Assembly: GCA_944548615.1 (NCBI GenBank) | Contig: OX155960.1 | Location: forward strand, 35,006,499-35,070,498 | Source: Micropterix aruncella | Lineage: Eukaryota > Arthropoda > Insecta > Lepidoptera > Micropterigidae | DNA length: 64,000 nt | Reading direction: 5' to 3' | Shown: one piece after another, positions 11,144-23,044 of the stretch | How positions within the stretch are numbered: the stretch's first letter is position 1 | How the letters are laid out: each line of letters starts with the position of its first letter | Program-made: the position numbers and the translations under genes | The notes under the pieces: model-generated | Told to the model about the DNA's origin: nothing | Database searches by the model: none | The model's input: the letters and a program-made list of their open reading frames with translations, nothing else

Positions 11144-11425
11144 TGTGAATAATTGTGCTTTATACTTATGTGTTTACATAGCATTATATTTTCTTTTGTT
11201 TTGATTGCTACACAGGAGATACCATTGCTACTCGGTCGAACTGCATAAAATCGTTGCCGTTCCATTAAAAGCGCCACTTTTAACCATTGAGAATCCTCAC
11301 TCTCGATGTTCAACGGGATTTGATCATAGCTGCGACCAAAATGTAGTCATAATAATTTTGCTTGGTAGGTCCCCCACTGTCGATTTCTTTCCCCTTAGAC
11401 GTTCATAAATGGTCTTACGTATTCG
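11138..11425 (-). repeat. Interspersed repeat M2, right copy of the inverted pair
   Basis: Reverse complement of 9805-10101, including GATGTTCAACGGGATTTGA, CATAGCTGCGACCAAAAT and CACTGTCGATTTCTTTCCCC. The similarity ends at about 11425 in CTTACGTATTCGACTAAAG. Confidence 0.65.
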
Positions 11426-12890
11426 ACTAAAGTGACATTACAATGATATCTATTATATTTCTCATGCTTCTTCTTCTTTCTTATCTATTATATCTATTAT
11501 ATTTCTTCCAAGTACGACTTCAGATGTAAAATCTTGGGGGTCAAAATCAAAAAAAAATAACGTATGATTGTTAATGCATAATTATAACTTTAATAAAATT
11601 AAAACAGCCTATCCCCGCGTTCTGCAGCTGTAAATAGGCCGTATTACCACTGTTTTGGTAATATTATTGTCATTACACAATATGAATTTAATAAAATTTC
11701 AAGCAATTTGAATTATTTTTGGTATATTTTACACGGGATAATATTAGTCCGTATAATATATTCCGTCAGAGAACTCATGTGAATGTCAATACCAAGGACG
11801 TTTTGCTCATTTGATATATGAAACAGAAAGAACAGAACAAGGCGGAAAACTAAGTAGGTAACTATATATCATTCAATTATTGAAACAAAAACTTGAGAAT
11901 GGAGAACCTATGGTTTTAGGCAGGTAAATTTGCTGATTTTTCGAATATTGTTAAATAAAATAATAATAATACTTGCATACATTGATATATACCCGCTTAC
12001 ACAAATATAGACTGTTCTCGTTTATTTAAGAGGAAGATAACACAGAAATAATTCAAAATCAGTAAACTGGCAGTGATATAAAGAAGGTGATTAAAGAAAT
12101 ATAGGAATGGTCCTCAAATATAATAGCCAATAAAGATAAAGATAGTCTGTGGTTTATTACATGTATGGTACCTATAGAATCGAAAGGACACATTGAGCAA
12201 AGTTTATGCAGATTGATAAAAACCAAGCAACTTTATCAGTTAAATAATCGTCCATATCATAATATGCTTATTTACACGGTGTGTTTTAATACAAGACCTA
12301 AATTGATTTGCCGGTCAGTTTATTTTTTTGGAAAATTCTACTGTAGAGAAATATACCATGAAAGGAAATCCTTTTGTTTTTAGTCGAAACTTATGAAATG
12401 ATTTTTTCATTGACCGCTCAATTTTATGAACTCTAATAAGTTTTTACGAACTTATATTATATTTGCAAAAAATATATTGAGGGACCCAACCAATCTAAAT
12501 CGTTAGATAATCTCCCTGGCTTTATTCATCCAGCTCTTGCCTTTGAAATTTCCATTAATTAACAGATTGACTATGTGTGTTTACCTAAGGCGCAAATACA
12601 GTATTGATATTAGCCAAATAGGCCGGTATTCCGATATGAAGCCTTTAGTGAACTCCTCTTTGAGTGCGTCTGAAGGACCTAACTCAGCAAACAGTGCAAC
12701 CTCTATCACAATGCAGTATGTATACAGTTCTTGATCGATTTTGCTCAATGGTCTAAGACATGCTTCGAGTCACTCTCAACCTTGTAGAGAAAGTCACAAC
12801 TCAACATCACTTTGAGAAACAATACTCATGCATCGGTTTGATGATCCCCCTCCCCCTGCTCTCAATAACAACAACAACAATAACATCGTA
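11426..12890. other. No gene seen
   Basis: AT-rich. Contains a CTTCTTCTTTCTT and TATCTATTATAT simple stretch near 11468-11510 and a CAACAACAACAA run near 12867. The + ORFs at 12165-12383 and 12537-12734 lack recognisable motifs. Confidence 0.4.
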
Positions 12891-12894
12891 ATTC

Positions 12895-13660
12895 GTGATG
12901 ACAGTGCCGAAACCGGCCGATTTAAACTACGAGAGTGTGTCATGTCCGGCTCATCCAAACATACTCGGACCAACCAACCAAAGCACAGCTAGTGTGAGTT
13001 AGGTACCCATAAACGGGCAGATTGAAGCGGTCGTGGCCGACAGCTCCAAGCTGTCGCGTTTGGGCAATCTGCAGTTTCAATAAAAAATTCTCCGGCGCCA
13101 TCAAAAAATTCGGCCGGCGTGCGGTCGAGTTTCGCCATGCTGCCGGCAGCAGAGAGCTGCCCGACCCGCCGTAGACCGACCGCTTCAAGCAGTCGCCTCC
13201 CACTGGACGCCACTTCGTATAGTATTGCACAGCGTTGCGCAAAACTGTACAGGGGGTGAGTTTTAATTTATGTGTTACGCACATAATCAAGTATTATGAC
13301 AAGCACATAATCAAGCGTTAATAAAAATTAATTAAAAAAAATGTTTAAGAAAATTTGAAAGTTTTTTTAAAATTACTATCAAAATTGGTTTTTATAGTAA
13401 TTACTACTACTTGTGTAGTAATTACAAGGACTACGCTTTTTTCTACGCCCTCGTTTGCGCAATAATAGCAGAAGAAGCAGTCGCGTTGCGGTCGAACCCG
13501 ACTGCTTGAAGCAGTCGTGTTGCGGTTGTACCCGACTGGTCGAAGTAGTCGTGTTGCAGTCGAAGCCGACCGCAACATGACTGCTCTCTGTCCGTCTGTG
13601 GATGCCCTAAGATGTTAATTAATCTGTCCCTTTTCCTTAGCCAGGCGAAATACACCTATA
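12895..13660. mobile_element. Unclassified repeat-rich element with CGACTGCTTGAAGC motifs
   Basis: A GC-rich segment (12960-13250) and a second one (13470-13590) share the words ACCGCTTCAAGCAGTCG / CGACTGCTTGAAGCAGTCG in inverted and direct orientation, joined by an AT-rich spacer with two direct AGCACATAATCAAG-like repeats (about 13280-13316). Minus-strand translations of both parts show RLLEAVG/RLLQAVG, reflecting the DNA repeat and not a protein. Probably a non-autonomous DNA transposon or its subterminal repeats; ends were not resolved. Confidence 0.4.
13471..13583. repeat. Tandem repeat, about 34 bp x 3.3
   Basis: Units of the form AGCAGTCGCGTTGCGGTCGA-ACCCGACTGCTTGA recur three times with a partial fourth. 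Each unit is itself close to palindromic (CGACTGCTTGAAGCAGTCG). Confidence 0.7.
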
Positions 13661-14285
13661 TGATTCTCAAGAAAGACTAATATGAAGCGAACTAAACACC
13701 GCAAAAGGACTTAGGTTTGTCATCATGTAAGAATAGCAAAGGTAGTCACTAGAATTTAGAAAGAGTGAGATTTTGAGATTAGAATATAGAACTAGTTGAT
13801 CGATTTAGAACTGGCGTTGGGTATCTGAATGGCTCTTAAGCGGACTACCCGCTATTCATGAAAGCGCCAGGCAAAGAGAACATGAAATATCGACGGCCGG
13901 TGATTGCCGTATGGGTGAGGACGGAAAAGTACGACAATTGATGAACGCTTGTCGCATGTCTGAAACGCTCTAGTAATATGTAACTGGATGAAGGGTTACA
14001 AAGGAAAGAGGCACGAATATCTTCTCTCGTGATAAGAGATAAGTTATAATCAGGGACATCAGGTCTCAGTTGTTGACGAGTATTTTCAATGGATTTTGAA
14101 TTGAAGCTGGGGTCAATTGGCAAAATATGAGTTTAAAGAACTCAAACCTAAATTAAAATTGGTAAGTGTTGGTTTGGACTTGCACACTCCAATAGACTTA
14201 TGAAATTTTCAGGTATCCTTCGGACTAGAATTTTGTGTATTGTTACGGACGTAGGCGTTTTTGTTCTTGCGACACCATTGCAGCA
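13661..14285. other. No recognised feature
   Basis: A 92-codon minus ORF (13845-14123) is less biased than most ORFs here and might be an element fragment, but no motif is recognisable. Confidence 0.3.
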
Positions 14286-14289
14286 AATA

Positions 14290-14725
14290 TTATAACAAAT
14301 ACAATGAGAACCAGTAAATATATTAAAAAGAATAAAAAAACACGACTGCCGTTGAGTGAACTACTCTATTTATAATTATTTTTATTGCGGTTTTTAGTAA
14401 ATATTTGTGGTTTATGTATTTATCCATATGTATCTAACATACATATTTTCGAAATGCAATCAATCAGACCTTTCATTTGACACCAAACACAATATATTTA
14501 TGTTAATTTGTTGTCATTTATAGATTTGGACATTAAGACGACTATTTACTTCATATTTGGACAGTTAAGGTACTCTATGACGCTAGGAATGACGTAACGA
14601 TTCTAACAATGCAGCACACTTCTAAATCGGTTTAAGCGTTTAGAAGTTATGGTGGAATAAAGAAACGGAAAATATGCATAGATGAACTCTGAACACATTA
14701 CACTCCTTTTATATTGGACAGTCCT
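14290..14725 (+). repeat. Interspersed repeat M4, about 430-bp unit
   Basis: Runs from AAAGAATAAAAAAACACGAC through CATTTGACACCAAACAC, TTTGGACAGTTAAGGTA and GGAATGACGTAACG to GAACACATTACACTCC. The same sequence lies in reverse complement at 23045-23560, where parts of two units are joined head to tail in permuted order. No coding sequence is evident. Confidence 0.65.
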
Positions 14726-14757
14726 GTAATAATAGGACTAAGCCAACCTACTTACTG

Positions 14758-15008
14758 GACGTCTATTTTATGTGCAAAGAGTAAACGGAATTCTTCTAGG
14801 TGATCCACAAATGCATGGACAGATCTATGTAGCTACATTCTTTCAGTGGTATTTAATGTTTTTTTTCAGCTTTACCAACTTTGCATGAAATTTGCAAAAA
14901 AATGTACATCTTTAAATGCACGTCTATTTTAGATGCAGAGTAAGCGAAATCCTCCTACGTAGGTACCACACATGCACATATAGATCTATGTAGCTACATT
15001 CTTTCATG
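14758..15008. repeat. Imperfect direct duplication, about 165-bp spacing
   Basis: Segments near 14758-14850 and 14922-15008 share ACGTCTATTTTA, GCAGAGTAAGCGAAATCC-like sequence and AGATCTATGTAGCTACATTC (identical in both). Confidence 0.6.
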
Positions 15009-15009
15009 T

Positions 15010-15195
15010 TAATGAAATGCCCCACTCGCCGCAACTGCGTGCTTTTGGTTAAAAGTCGAGTGCGATATTTCAGGTTGAGGGCGAAGCTGATGCCCGCCTT
15101 TCCGTTGTTTCATCTAAGAGCGCTCTGCCCTGAAAGTTCGCCGCCCGCGGAAAATAACAAAAGCTTTTGCCGCGCTTCGCAACTTCTGTTTTCAT
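15010..15195. promoter_or_regulatory. GC-richer unique island, candidate enhancer
   Basis: A compact stretch with CCACTCGCCGCAACTGCG, GCGAAGCTGATGCCCGCC and GTTCGCCGCCCGCGG in AT-rich flanks. It is not matched elsewhere in the window. Role inferred from composition only. Confidence 0.2.
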
Positions 15196-16687
15196 AGCAA
15201 AATAATAATATTCGATGCAGTTAATAGCTTCCTAGTGCAAACTGGGAAATAACTTGGCTTGTTAACATTCGAAAATAATAATATTATATATTTTTTTTCC
15301 AGTTATGATTTTGTAAAATATTCAACGCACGGGTAAAGTTAAGAGGATGTATTCCAAATCTATCTAAATTTTCGCCAGCAACTCATTTTTAAACTGTTTC
15401 ACTGACTTAACCACCGGTCTTCAAATTACCACTAAAATATAAAATTGTACTCCTATATTCGAGGAGCACAAAATTACTTCCTTTGAAGCTGTTTATGAAG
15501 GTTTTAGGCATACAAACGTTTGACGACTATTCTAAAGCAATACAGTATGTAAGTTACAATTAAAGAAAAAAATGAGATATTGCCATATAGTCCTCTAAGG
15601 GCTGTATTTTTTTTAATACATGAAGAACTTGCAAAATATAGAAAATTGATAAAATATTGAACATATTCTGTGACGAAACTTTTTTTACTGAAAATAATAT
15701 GCCAAAGTGAAAATAATATGCCAAATGATTGGATATGCCAAAGTTCATTATAATTTATTGCCTTGTGGTCTGGTCAGTGATGGAACTCAAAAATAAGCAG
15801 GGATCGTCAATTTTTGTAAATTTGGGAGGTAAACTTTATTATTTTACAGTTTTGGTCGTGCTAAAACATATTTAGTAGTTGTAATTTGAAATAAAAATCT
15901 ACTATGAATATAAAGTACGTATTCCTCGTAGTACTACCGAAGTAGCATATGTAACAGATTCAGAATGAACGCTATGTAAACAAAACCTAGAAAACTCCAA
16001 TTAAAATGCAGCAATGTTGAATATTTAAGTCATCTCTTGATATATCGCCCGTCGTCGTCGACAATCTAAAGCTACTTATTGTTCTAGACTGAGTTTAGTG
16101 TCATATAGAGCTTAGGGCAAGATGCTAGGTTTGTTAAAGATCTGGGAGTCCAAGTTGCGTGGGCTGATAAAAGGGCCTTATGTGCTTGTTCGGTCACGGG
16201 ATAGTGTAGGGTTACTTTGGCTATATCATTATGGCTCTGGCGATTTTTAAATATAATTATTTAATTTCTCCAAGTAATTTACTCGTATATTGTGATACTA
16301 GCGTACGGCACATTTTCCGATGGAAATATTTTGTTTTGGAATTTTAACTTTTTTTCTCAAAAAACATTTTTATAGATATTAAAAAAAAGATCATGAAATT
16401 ATTCTACGCAGCGACCGAGTTGATAATCATGTACAACTTTTATTGCTTTAGGTCTTTGTTCCTGAGAAAAAAAAACTGAATATCGAGTAGTTGAACTTAA
16501 AAAAAATATTTTTCAAGATAAAGGTTTAAACCAAAAAAGTTGAAGATCAGTTTAAACTGTTTTTAATGTAGAATAATCACCTGTACAATAAAATCCCCAA
16601 ATATTTTAAAACATGTTTTAGCAAAAACAGGGGAAAAGTCTGGTTTAGTTGGATGTACCGAAGAACCCCTTGAAAGATTTTCCTAAT
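15196..16687. other. No gene seen
   Basis: AT-rich with frequent T and A runs. A 62-codon minus ORF (15560-15748) has no motif. Confidence 0.45.
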
Positions 16688-16720
16688 TAGAGAAAAACCC
16701 ACACTGTGGGTTTTTCTCTA
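16688..16720. repeat. Perfect 33-bp palindrome (16-bp arms, 1-bp centre)
   Basis: TAGAGAAAAACCCACA, then C, then TGTGGGTTTTTCTCTA. The sequence is not shared with any other element end in the window. Confidence 0.85.
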
Positions 16721-16943
16721 TATAACTCTGTCTTAGATTATATTAATATGGTATCATAAGGGCAGTCGTTTCCAACGGCAGCACGTACAACCGTTATTAT
16801 CTATATCTTCCAGATGTAGGTGATTCCTCGTGGCATTGTTTAATGTTAGATCCATGTATAGGATGAAGATAAAATGACTATGAAGTATGTTATAATGTAT
16901 ATTCTACTTTGCAAAATTCTTAATTAGACATTGAAGTTAAACA

Positions 16944-17163
16944 TCCTACTAATATTATAAACGCGAAAGTTTGTATGTATGTATGGATGTTTGTTACTCT
17001 TTCACGCAAAAACTACTGAATGGATTTTGATGAAACTTTACAATAATATAGCTTACACATCAGAATAATACATAGGCTATAATTTATAAAGATATATGGT
17101 TTTCTATCATTATTATCACAATTTTCTATCACCACGCGGGTGAAACCGCTGGCCGCAGCAAGT
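16944..17163 (+). mobile_element. 220-bp Helitron-like non-autonomous element
   Basis: It begins A|TCCTACTAATATTATAAACG, an insect repeat start I recall as Helitron-like. It contains TTTCACGCAAAAACTACTGA and TGGATTTTGATGAAAC, and ends CGCGGGTGAAACCGCTGGCC-GCAGCAAGT|A, a decayed form of the GGGCAGCTAGT terminus. Insertion between A and T/A fits Helitrons. No Rep/helicase coding is present. Confidence 0.6.
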
Positions 17164-17365
17164 ATAAATTAACTAAAACAAATTGTAAAATCAGAAACAG
17201 TTTTGTGAAAAAAAAAAGTACTTAATCACCTGGCTTTTAAGCCATTTTGTAACGACAATTAAACAGTATTTTTTATGTGGTACAATATTATTCAATTCTC
17301 AGCGACGTTAACTTTATGAAAATAAAATAAAAGCTTCATTGTTTCTATCGTTACATATAGAACAT

Positions 17366-17403
17366 CCGTCTGTACCAACCTTTGAAAAGGTTGGTACAGA
17401 CGG
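17366..17403. repeat. Perfect 38-bp palindrome (18-bp arms, 2-bp centre)
   Basis: CCGTCTGTACCAACCTTT, then GA, then AAAGGTTGGTACAGACGG. It is immediately followed by CATCTTCATGTTCATCTTCA. Not repeated elsewhere in the window. Confidence 0.9.
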
Positions 17404-17605
17404 CGATCATCTTCATGTTCATCTTCATTTTCAACCTTTTCAACTGTCTCCTTTTTACTACACTGTATTGTATAGATTTTCTATTTTTTTGTGTTGCGTG
17501 TAAATCGCAGGTGGTTTGGCGTGAAGTTATTAGAATCTCCTAAAAAAATTCGAACTTCTAAAAAGTCGTCATTCCGTTTGTCGGCCATTATTCGTTTTTT
17601 TATTA

Positions 17606-17617
17606 GTATCGACCGAT
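17606..17617 (+). repeat. Target-site duplication (left) of retroposon R copy 1
   Basis: GTATCGACCGAT, matching GTATCGACCAAT at 18246-18257 with one mismatch. Confidence 0.75.
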
Positions 17618-18245
17618 GGGAGCTAATGGGCGCTTGCTGAGTTGGCCACGAATACCTCTTTTGTTCAGGGTTGGTCACACTCATAAGTCAACACCGATCC
17701 GGCGGCCTCCACGCATGAAGTGCGAGCCGTGCGGTGTACCGTGCGCACCGTGCGGAGTAATCCAATCGATTGTGTATTCTGACTAACAGTAGGGGGAGTC
17801 TGGAAGGAGTACTGTTTCCTATAGAGCGGGGGTGGTTGCTGACCTTACGGCGACTGCTCTTGAAACGACCATCGGCTACCCGATTCCGGGTGAACAGCCA
17901 GGCACAGGATGCCGTGGTCCGCGATAGATTCGGTTCACACCGTTTCACCGCTTCGTACGGGAGAGGACCGCGCAAGCGACCTCGAACTCGTAACCAGTCA
18001 AGTGACCGGAGTAATCTGGTCGCAACTGGAAGTAAGGTCGTGAGTGTAAGCCCGATGGGTAACATACCTGGTTATCTCGCGGATAAGGCGTTGGCCTCTT
18101 ACAGGCATGTGGCGGAGCTTGACGGTGGACTGTTTTGTCACTGTTGTTAAGTCTTCTGCGTTCACTTCACGGGAGATAGAACGTGCATTTCGTTAAAACT
18201 TCCTGAGGTGACGGGTTCGCCCGTTGTAGTTGACAACTCTAGTTT
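17618..18245 (+). mobile_element. Retroposon R, full-length copy 1 (about 628 bp)
   Basis: Starts GGGAGCTAATGGGC and ends GTTGACAACTCTAGTTT. It is flanked by a 12-bp duplication (17606-17617 and 18246-18257). Collinear with the copies at 43556-44243 and 50450-51118 from end to end. Shared internal blocks include GTTCAGGGTTGGTCACACTC, GACTGCTCTTGAAACGACCA, GCGATAGATTCGGTTCACAC and GGCATGTGGCGGAGCTTGAC. Moderately GC-rich, unlike its surroundings. Open frames on both strands (125-126 codons) are not conserved between copies and contain no known motif, so it is probably non-coding. Near the 3' end, ACGGGTTCGCCCGT forms a hairpin. No poly-A or simple tail. Family unknown to me. Confidence 0.8.
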
Positions 18246-18257
18246 GTATCGACCAAT
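18246..18257 (+). repeat. Target-site duplication (right) of retroposon R copy 1
   Basis: GTATCGACCAAT, paired with 17606-17617. Confidence 0.75.
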
Positions 18258-18393
18258 AGGCATAATTAGTCGTCGCGTCGCGCCGTGCCGGTGCCTCGGT
18301 CATAGGAATTTCCCAATGAACTGCAAATGGTTCAAAGTGTGTCAGGTGCGTCGGGAATTTTGTAAATAGCCCTGACGCCGCTTTCACAAATCG
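18258..18393. promoter_or_regulatory. GC-richer island next to R copy 1
   Basis: Contains GTCGTCGCGTCGCGCCGTGC and GCGTCGGGAATTTTG. Unique in the window. Regulatory role is only a possibility. Confidence 0.15.
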
Positions 18394-18439
18394 ATCGATA
18401 GAGTAAATTAGCACTACTGTGCTAATTTATTCTATCGAT
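18394..18439. repeat. Hairpin with 21-bp arms and 4-base loop
   Basis: ATCGATAGAGTAAATTAGCAC (18394-18414) pairs with 18419-18439 with a single G/A difference that becomes a G-U pair in RNA; loop TACT. Confidence 0.85.
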
Positions 18440-19862
18440 TTATTAATAGCGATGTTTTTTAAATGACAATTACGGTGAAACGGTGTATTGAGAAACTATT
18501 GAATCTAATAAATTTTTTTTGTGTTTTATATTGATTAATTCAGAACCAGACAGAATAAAAAGTACATGCAGAAAACGAAGATTCGGGGAACGATTGATCG
18601 AGATTTCACTTAATTGAAAAAAATATTTTGCTTTACATTTGATTTCCTATTAATATCGGGGTAAATACATGGGAAATTTTATTCACAACACATTTCCTCG
18701 ATAGTGATAAGTTAAAATAGACGACAGATAATATTACTCGTAGCCTCTGCCCTTTGTTAGAGTGAAATTAGATATTTTGTAATATGAGTACAAACGACGC
18801 AGATGCGGGTACCAAGGCTACTACAATGGACGAAAAACAATTTGATTGAGACAAGGAATTAGGAAGTAACTCAAATTACGACTTATTTTAGTAACAACCG
18901 TTAGTGCAACTATGTTAAGACGCTTTTATCTGTAATAATAATGTTTCTCTATAAAAATTTTTAACAAATAAAAACAAAATACTTTCGATGACATGTCATA
19001 ACGACGCAATAACAAACAAAGCCACTGCAAACACTGAGCTTTAATAACCATCTCCATGTCAAAAATAGTTGAAGTTACGATCCACAAGAATTGTACTTAG
19101 TATTCATCAAAATTCGCTACATCTAGATTTAAAAGAAAACGATTTCAGTGTTTTATTGCTTCTGGTAGCGCTAGGTTGAAACTCGTTTAATTTCCTCGGA
19201 GTGAGATTTACATTAGCAAACTTATAAATCAGCCATGCACATCTCTATTATTCTGTGCTTTCGTAGTCCTATCCTATTCTATGTTGTTCAAAACCTACGT
19301 TATTTTAAATCACGGTAACAGCGTCGTCCATCGTAAAATATAATAATTTTGTATATTGAAATTTATGAAACACAAACTTTATACAAGATTTTTATAGCTT
19401 TCTTAACCTGTAGTTTGGCCTTTAATCGTCACTTTATGGATACTTGCGTATTTTATCAACATCTTAAATGTTCATTCTTCTAGTGTAAAGCTTTTTTTAA
19501 GCTATTGCATAGCTTTTATTGCGGGCCTAGGCCAGCGCGGCGACCGAATGAAGAAATTTCTTAACGAAAATTAATGATTTTAAACTGATAATTACGTCTA
19601 AACGAGTACTGCTTACGATTCGAAAAAAATATATGTTAAACAAGAACATTTTCCTAATATTCTTAGCTTTGAATATTTTGGATTTTGTTTATATTACATA
19701 GTGTAATTAATTTGTGAAATTAGGTCTAACCGAACACAAAAATGACTACTACGCAAATACTATCTGGCGTATTATTATGAAACCTGCAGCATTTTAAAGA
19801 TAATTTAATTATCTATCTTTTATCTACGAGTTTTTTCGAATAATATGGGTTTTTGCTTAAAT
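18440..19862. other. No gene seen
   Basis: AT-rich. A 21-codon ORF MSTNDADAGTKATTMDEKQFD near 18785 is of unusually even composition, but nothing supports it as an exon. Confidence 0.4.
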
Positions 19863-19906
19863 TATTCCGAATCATTTGCTTTCGCAGCCGCAAATGATTC
19901 GGAATA
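19863..19906. repeat. Perfect hairpin, 17-bp arms, 10-base loop
   Basis: TATTCCGAATCATTTGC (19863-19879) pairs exactly with GCAAATGATTCGGAATA (19890-19906). Confidence 0.9.
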
Positions 19907-20708
19907 TAATAAACAACGTTTTCCGATAGAGCGCAGTTATCTGATATCAGAAAAAATAAAATAAATAATATAAATGAATAATTATAATTGCATAAGTTGT
20001 TAAAAATGCTATGCAATAGCTTTACCGAGGCAGTCCCCGAGTGCCACATGTATTTTTTTATTATTAATTTTGCCCTATATCCTAAACACATCGTTACGGT
20101 ATGCTATCTCAAAATAAATACCAAACGAATGTTGGGATGTAGGATATTATTATATTAATAATATATACATAAAGATGTCGATTTTTAATTTGGTATACAT
20201 GTTTATATACGCGCTTTAATATTCAAATAGCCTAGTAAATGGCATTCTAATCTCTTCGTATTATTTCTGTTATGTTATCAGCCTATATAAAAATGCAATG
20301 GATGTCATTAATAATTGAGTGATCTGACTATTATCACTGGTTAAACAATAGGTTCTTTATAATTCAACCGTCCTTTATAAAAAGAAAATATTTATTATTA
20401 CTATTATTATACATGCCACAATAAATTGCTATAAGTTTCGTCGGACGATGCTATCGGCGCCACCTGTATGCAGCTGTTGCAGAAGGGTTGTCAAAACTTA
20501 CTATGGCATTGAGCAATCTACCCTATATAATTAATAATAATACATTAAGATTATCCGTTTATATTAATTGTTCTTTATCACGCACTTGAAAGTACGCAAA
20601 GAGACTTTCAGGTTGGAAGCGGTGTAGTTTCTCGTTAATCACTCTGATAAGGGTCTTTTGAGCCTTTACCAGTGGATCAAGATTAGTTGTCGCCCCACAG
20701 CAGGTATC
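19907..20708. other. No gene seen
   Basis: AT-rich. The minus ORF 19813-20091 spans the hairpin and shows no domain. Confidence 0.4.
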
Positions 20709-21360
20709 TGGTGACAGACTGAGTGCATTATATATCTATTTTAGCAAGGTAGGGTTTTATATGTCAGGTATATTATATTACTCAATACATTAATTTTCTT
20801 ATTCTTCTTGCACGTATGTCGATAAGGTTATGCCATGTTATTTGTCGTCTATTTGAATTCCTCAATATATAAAGCATGACATTCGTTTCTTTGTCTAATT
20901 TTGATGTCTTATAAATAGCTTATTCCATTGCAGTCATGTATTTTCCATCCTTTGCCCAGTTTGGGTCTTGTTCGCCCATCTAATCTAAAAGTCACATATT
21001 CGTTTTGCATATATTTAATAATGTCTATATTTGATAAATCTTATGACAGACTGAATGCATTGTATATCTATTTTAGCAAGGTGAGATTTAATTTGTCACG
21101 TATATTATATTACGCAATAAATTAATTTTCTTATTATTCTTGCACTTATGTGGATTTCAATATGTCATATTAATTGACGTTTTTTTGACTTCCTAAATAT
21201 TTAATGCATGACATTCGTTTCGATGTCTAATTTTGATATTTAATAAACAGTTTATTCCATCGCAGTCATGTATTTTCCGTAATTTACCCAGTCTCGGTCT
21301 TGTTCGTCCATCTATGCTAAAAGTCATGTATTTCGTTTTGCCTTTGTTTAATTTATTAAT
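20709..21360 (-). mobile_element. Tandemly duplicated non-LTR reverse-transcriptase fragment (about 335-bp unit)
   Basis: Two head-to-tail copies (about 20709-21040 and 21041-21360) share GACAGACTGA-TGCATT, ATCTATTTTAGCAAGGT, GCATGACATTCGTTTC and GCAGTCATGTATTTTCC. On the minus strand the second copy reads [35 protein letters not shown] and the first FRLDGRTRPKLGKGWKIHDC. This resembles the region after the RT catalytic core in Jockey-like elements (LN..KTKYM.F, IHDC). Both are fragments with stops; duplication followed divergence of the parent. Confidence 0.55.
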
Positions 21361-21465
21361 ATGTTGCGGGTGATCTAATAGATGACAGCTCAGTAGTGAA
21401 TGAAATTTTTTATTACAATGTCTCAGTCGCAAATTCTCCGGATTTTTCAGGGTGCAATTTTGAAG

Positions 21466-22757
<1,292 letters not shown>

Positions 22758-22836
22758 AAAACGAATTTACCGCTTGAAATTTGTAGCACCCGACGTTTCG
22801 GTGACGTTGCAGCCGCCGTTGTCCAGGGTAGACTGA
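22758..22836 (+). mobile_element. Half element of MITE family M5
   Basis: AAAACGAATTTACCGCTTGA, GTAGCACCCGACGTTTCGG and GTTGTCCAGGGTAGACT are one arm of the inverted-repeat element seen complete at 34661-34779 and 46217-46315. The opposite arm is absent here. Confidence 0.65.
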
Positions 22837-23044
22837 AGAGCTGTCAATCCGTTGTTGAGGCGCGAATGAGGAGGTATATAGGTTCCCTTCCTGCTAAACT
22901 CGATGCTGCTTTCTGCAAGCTGAAGAAATCAAGATCGATTAAATAGTAGACTGTATTTGTAATAATCGTGATAATTGACATGTTCGCACATACATGCTAT
23001 AATAAAAAACAATGACACCTAACAATAAATGTAGCTAATATTAT

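Noticed and set aside
17688..18150. 125-126 codon ORFs on both strands of retroposon R copy 1
   Set aside because: The frames are disrupted in copy 2, and the residues are Arg-rich low-information sequence with no domain. GC-rich structured RNA explains them better.
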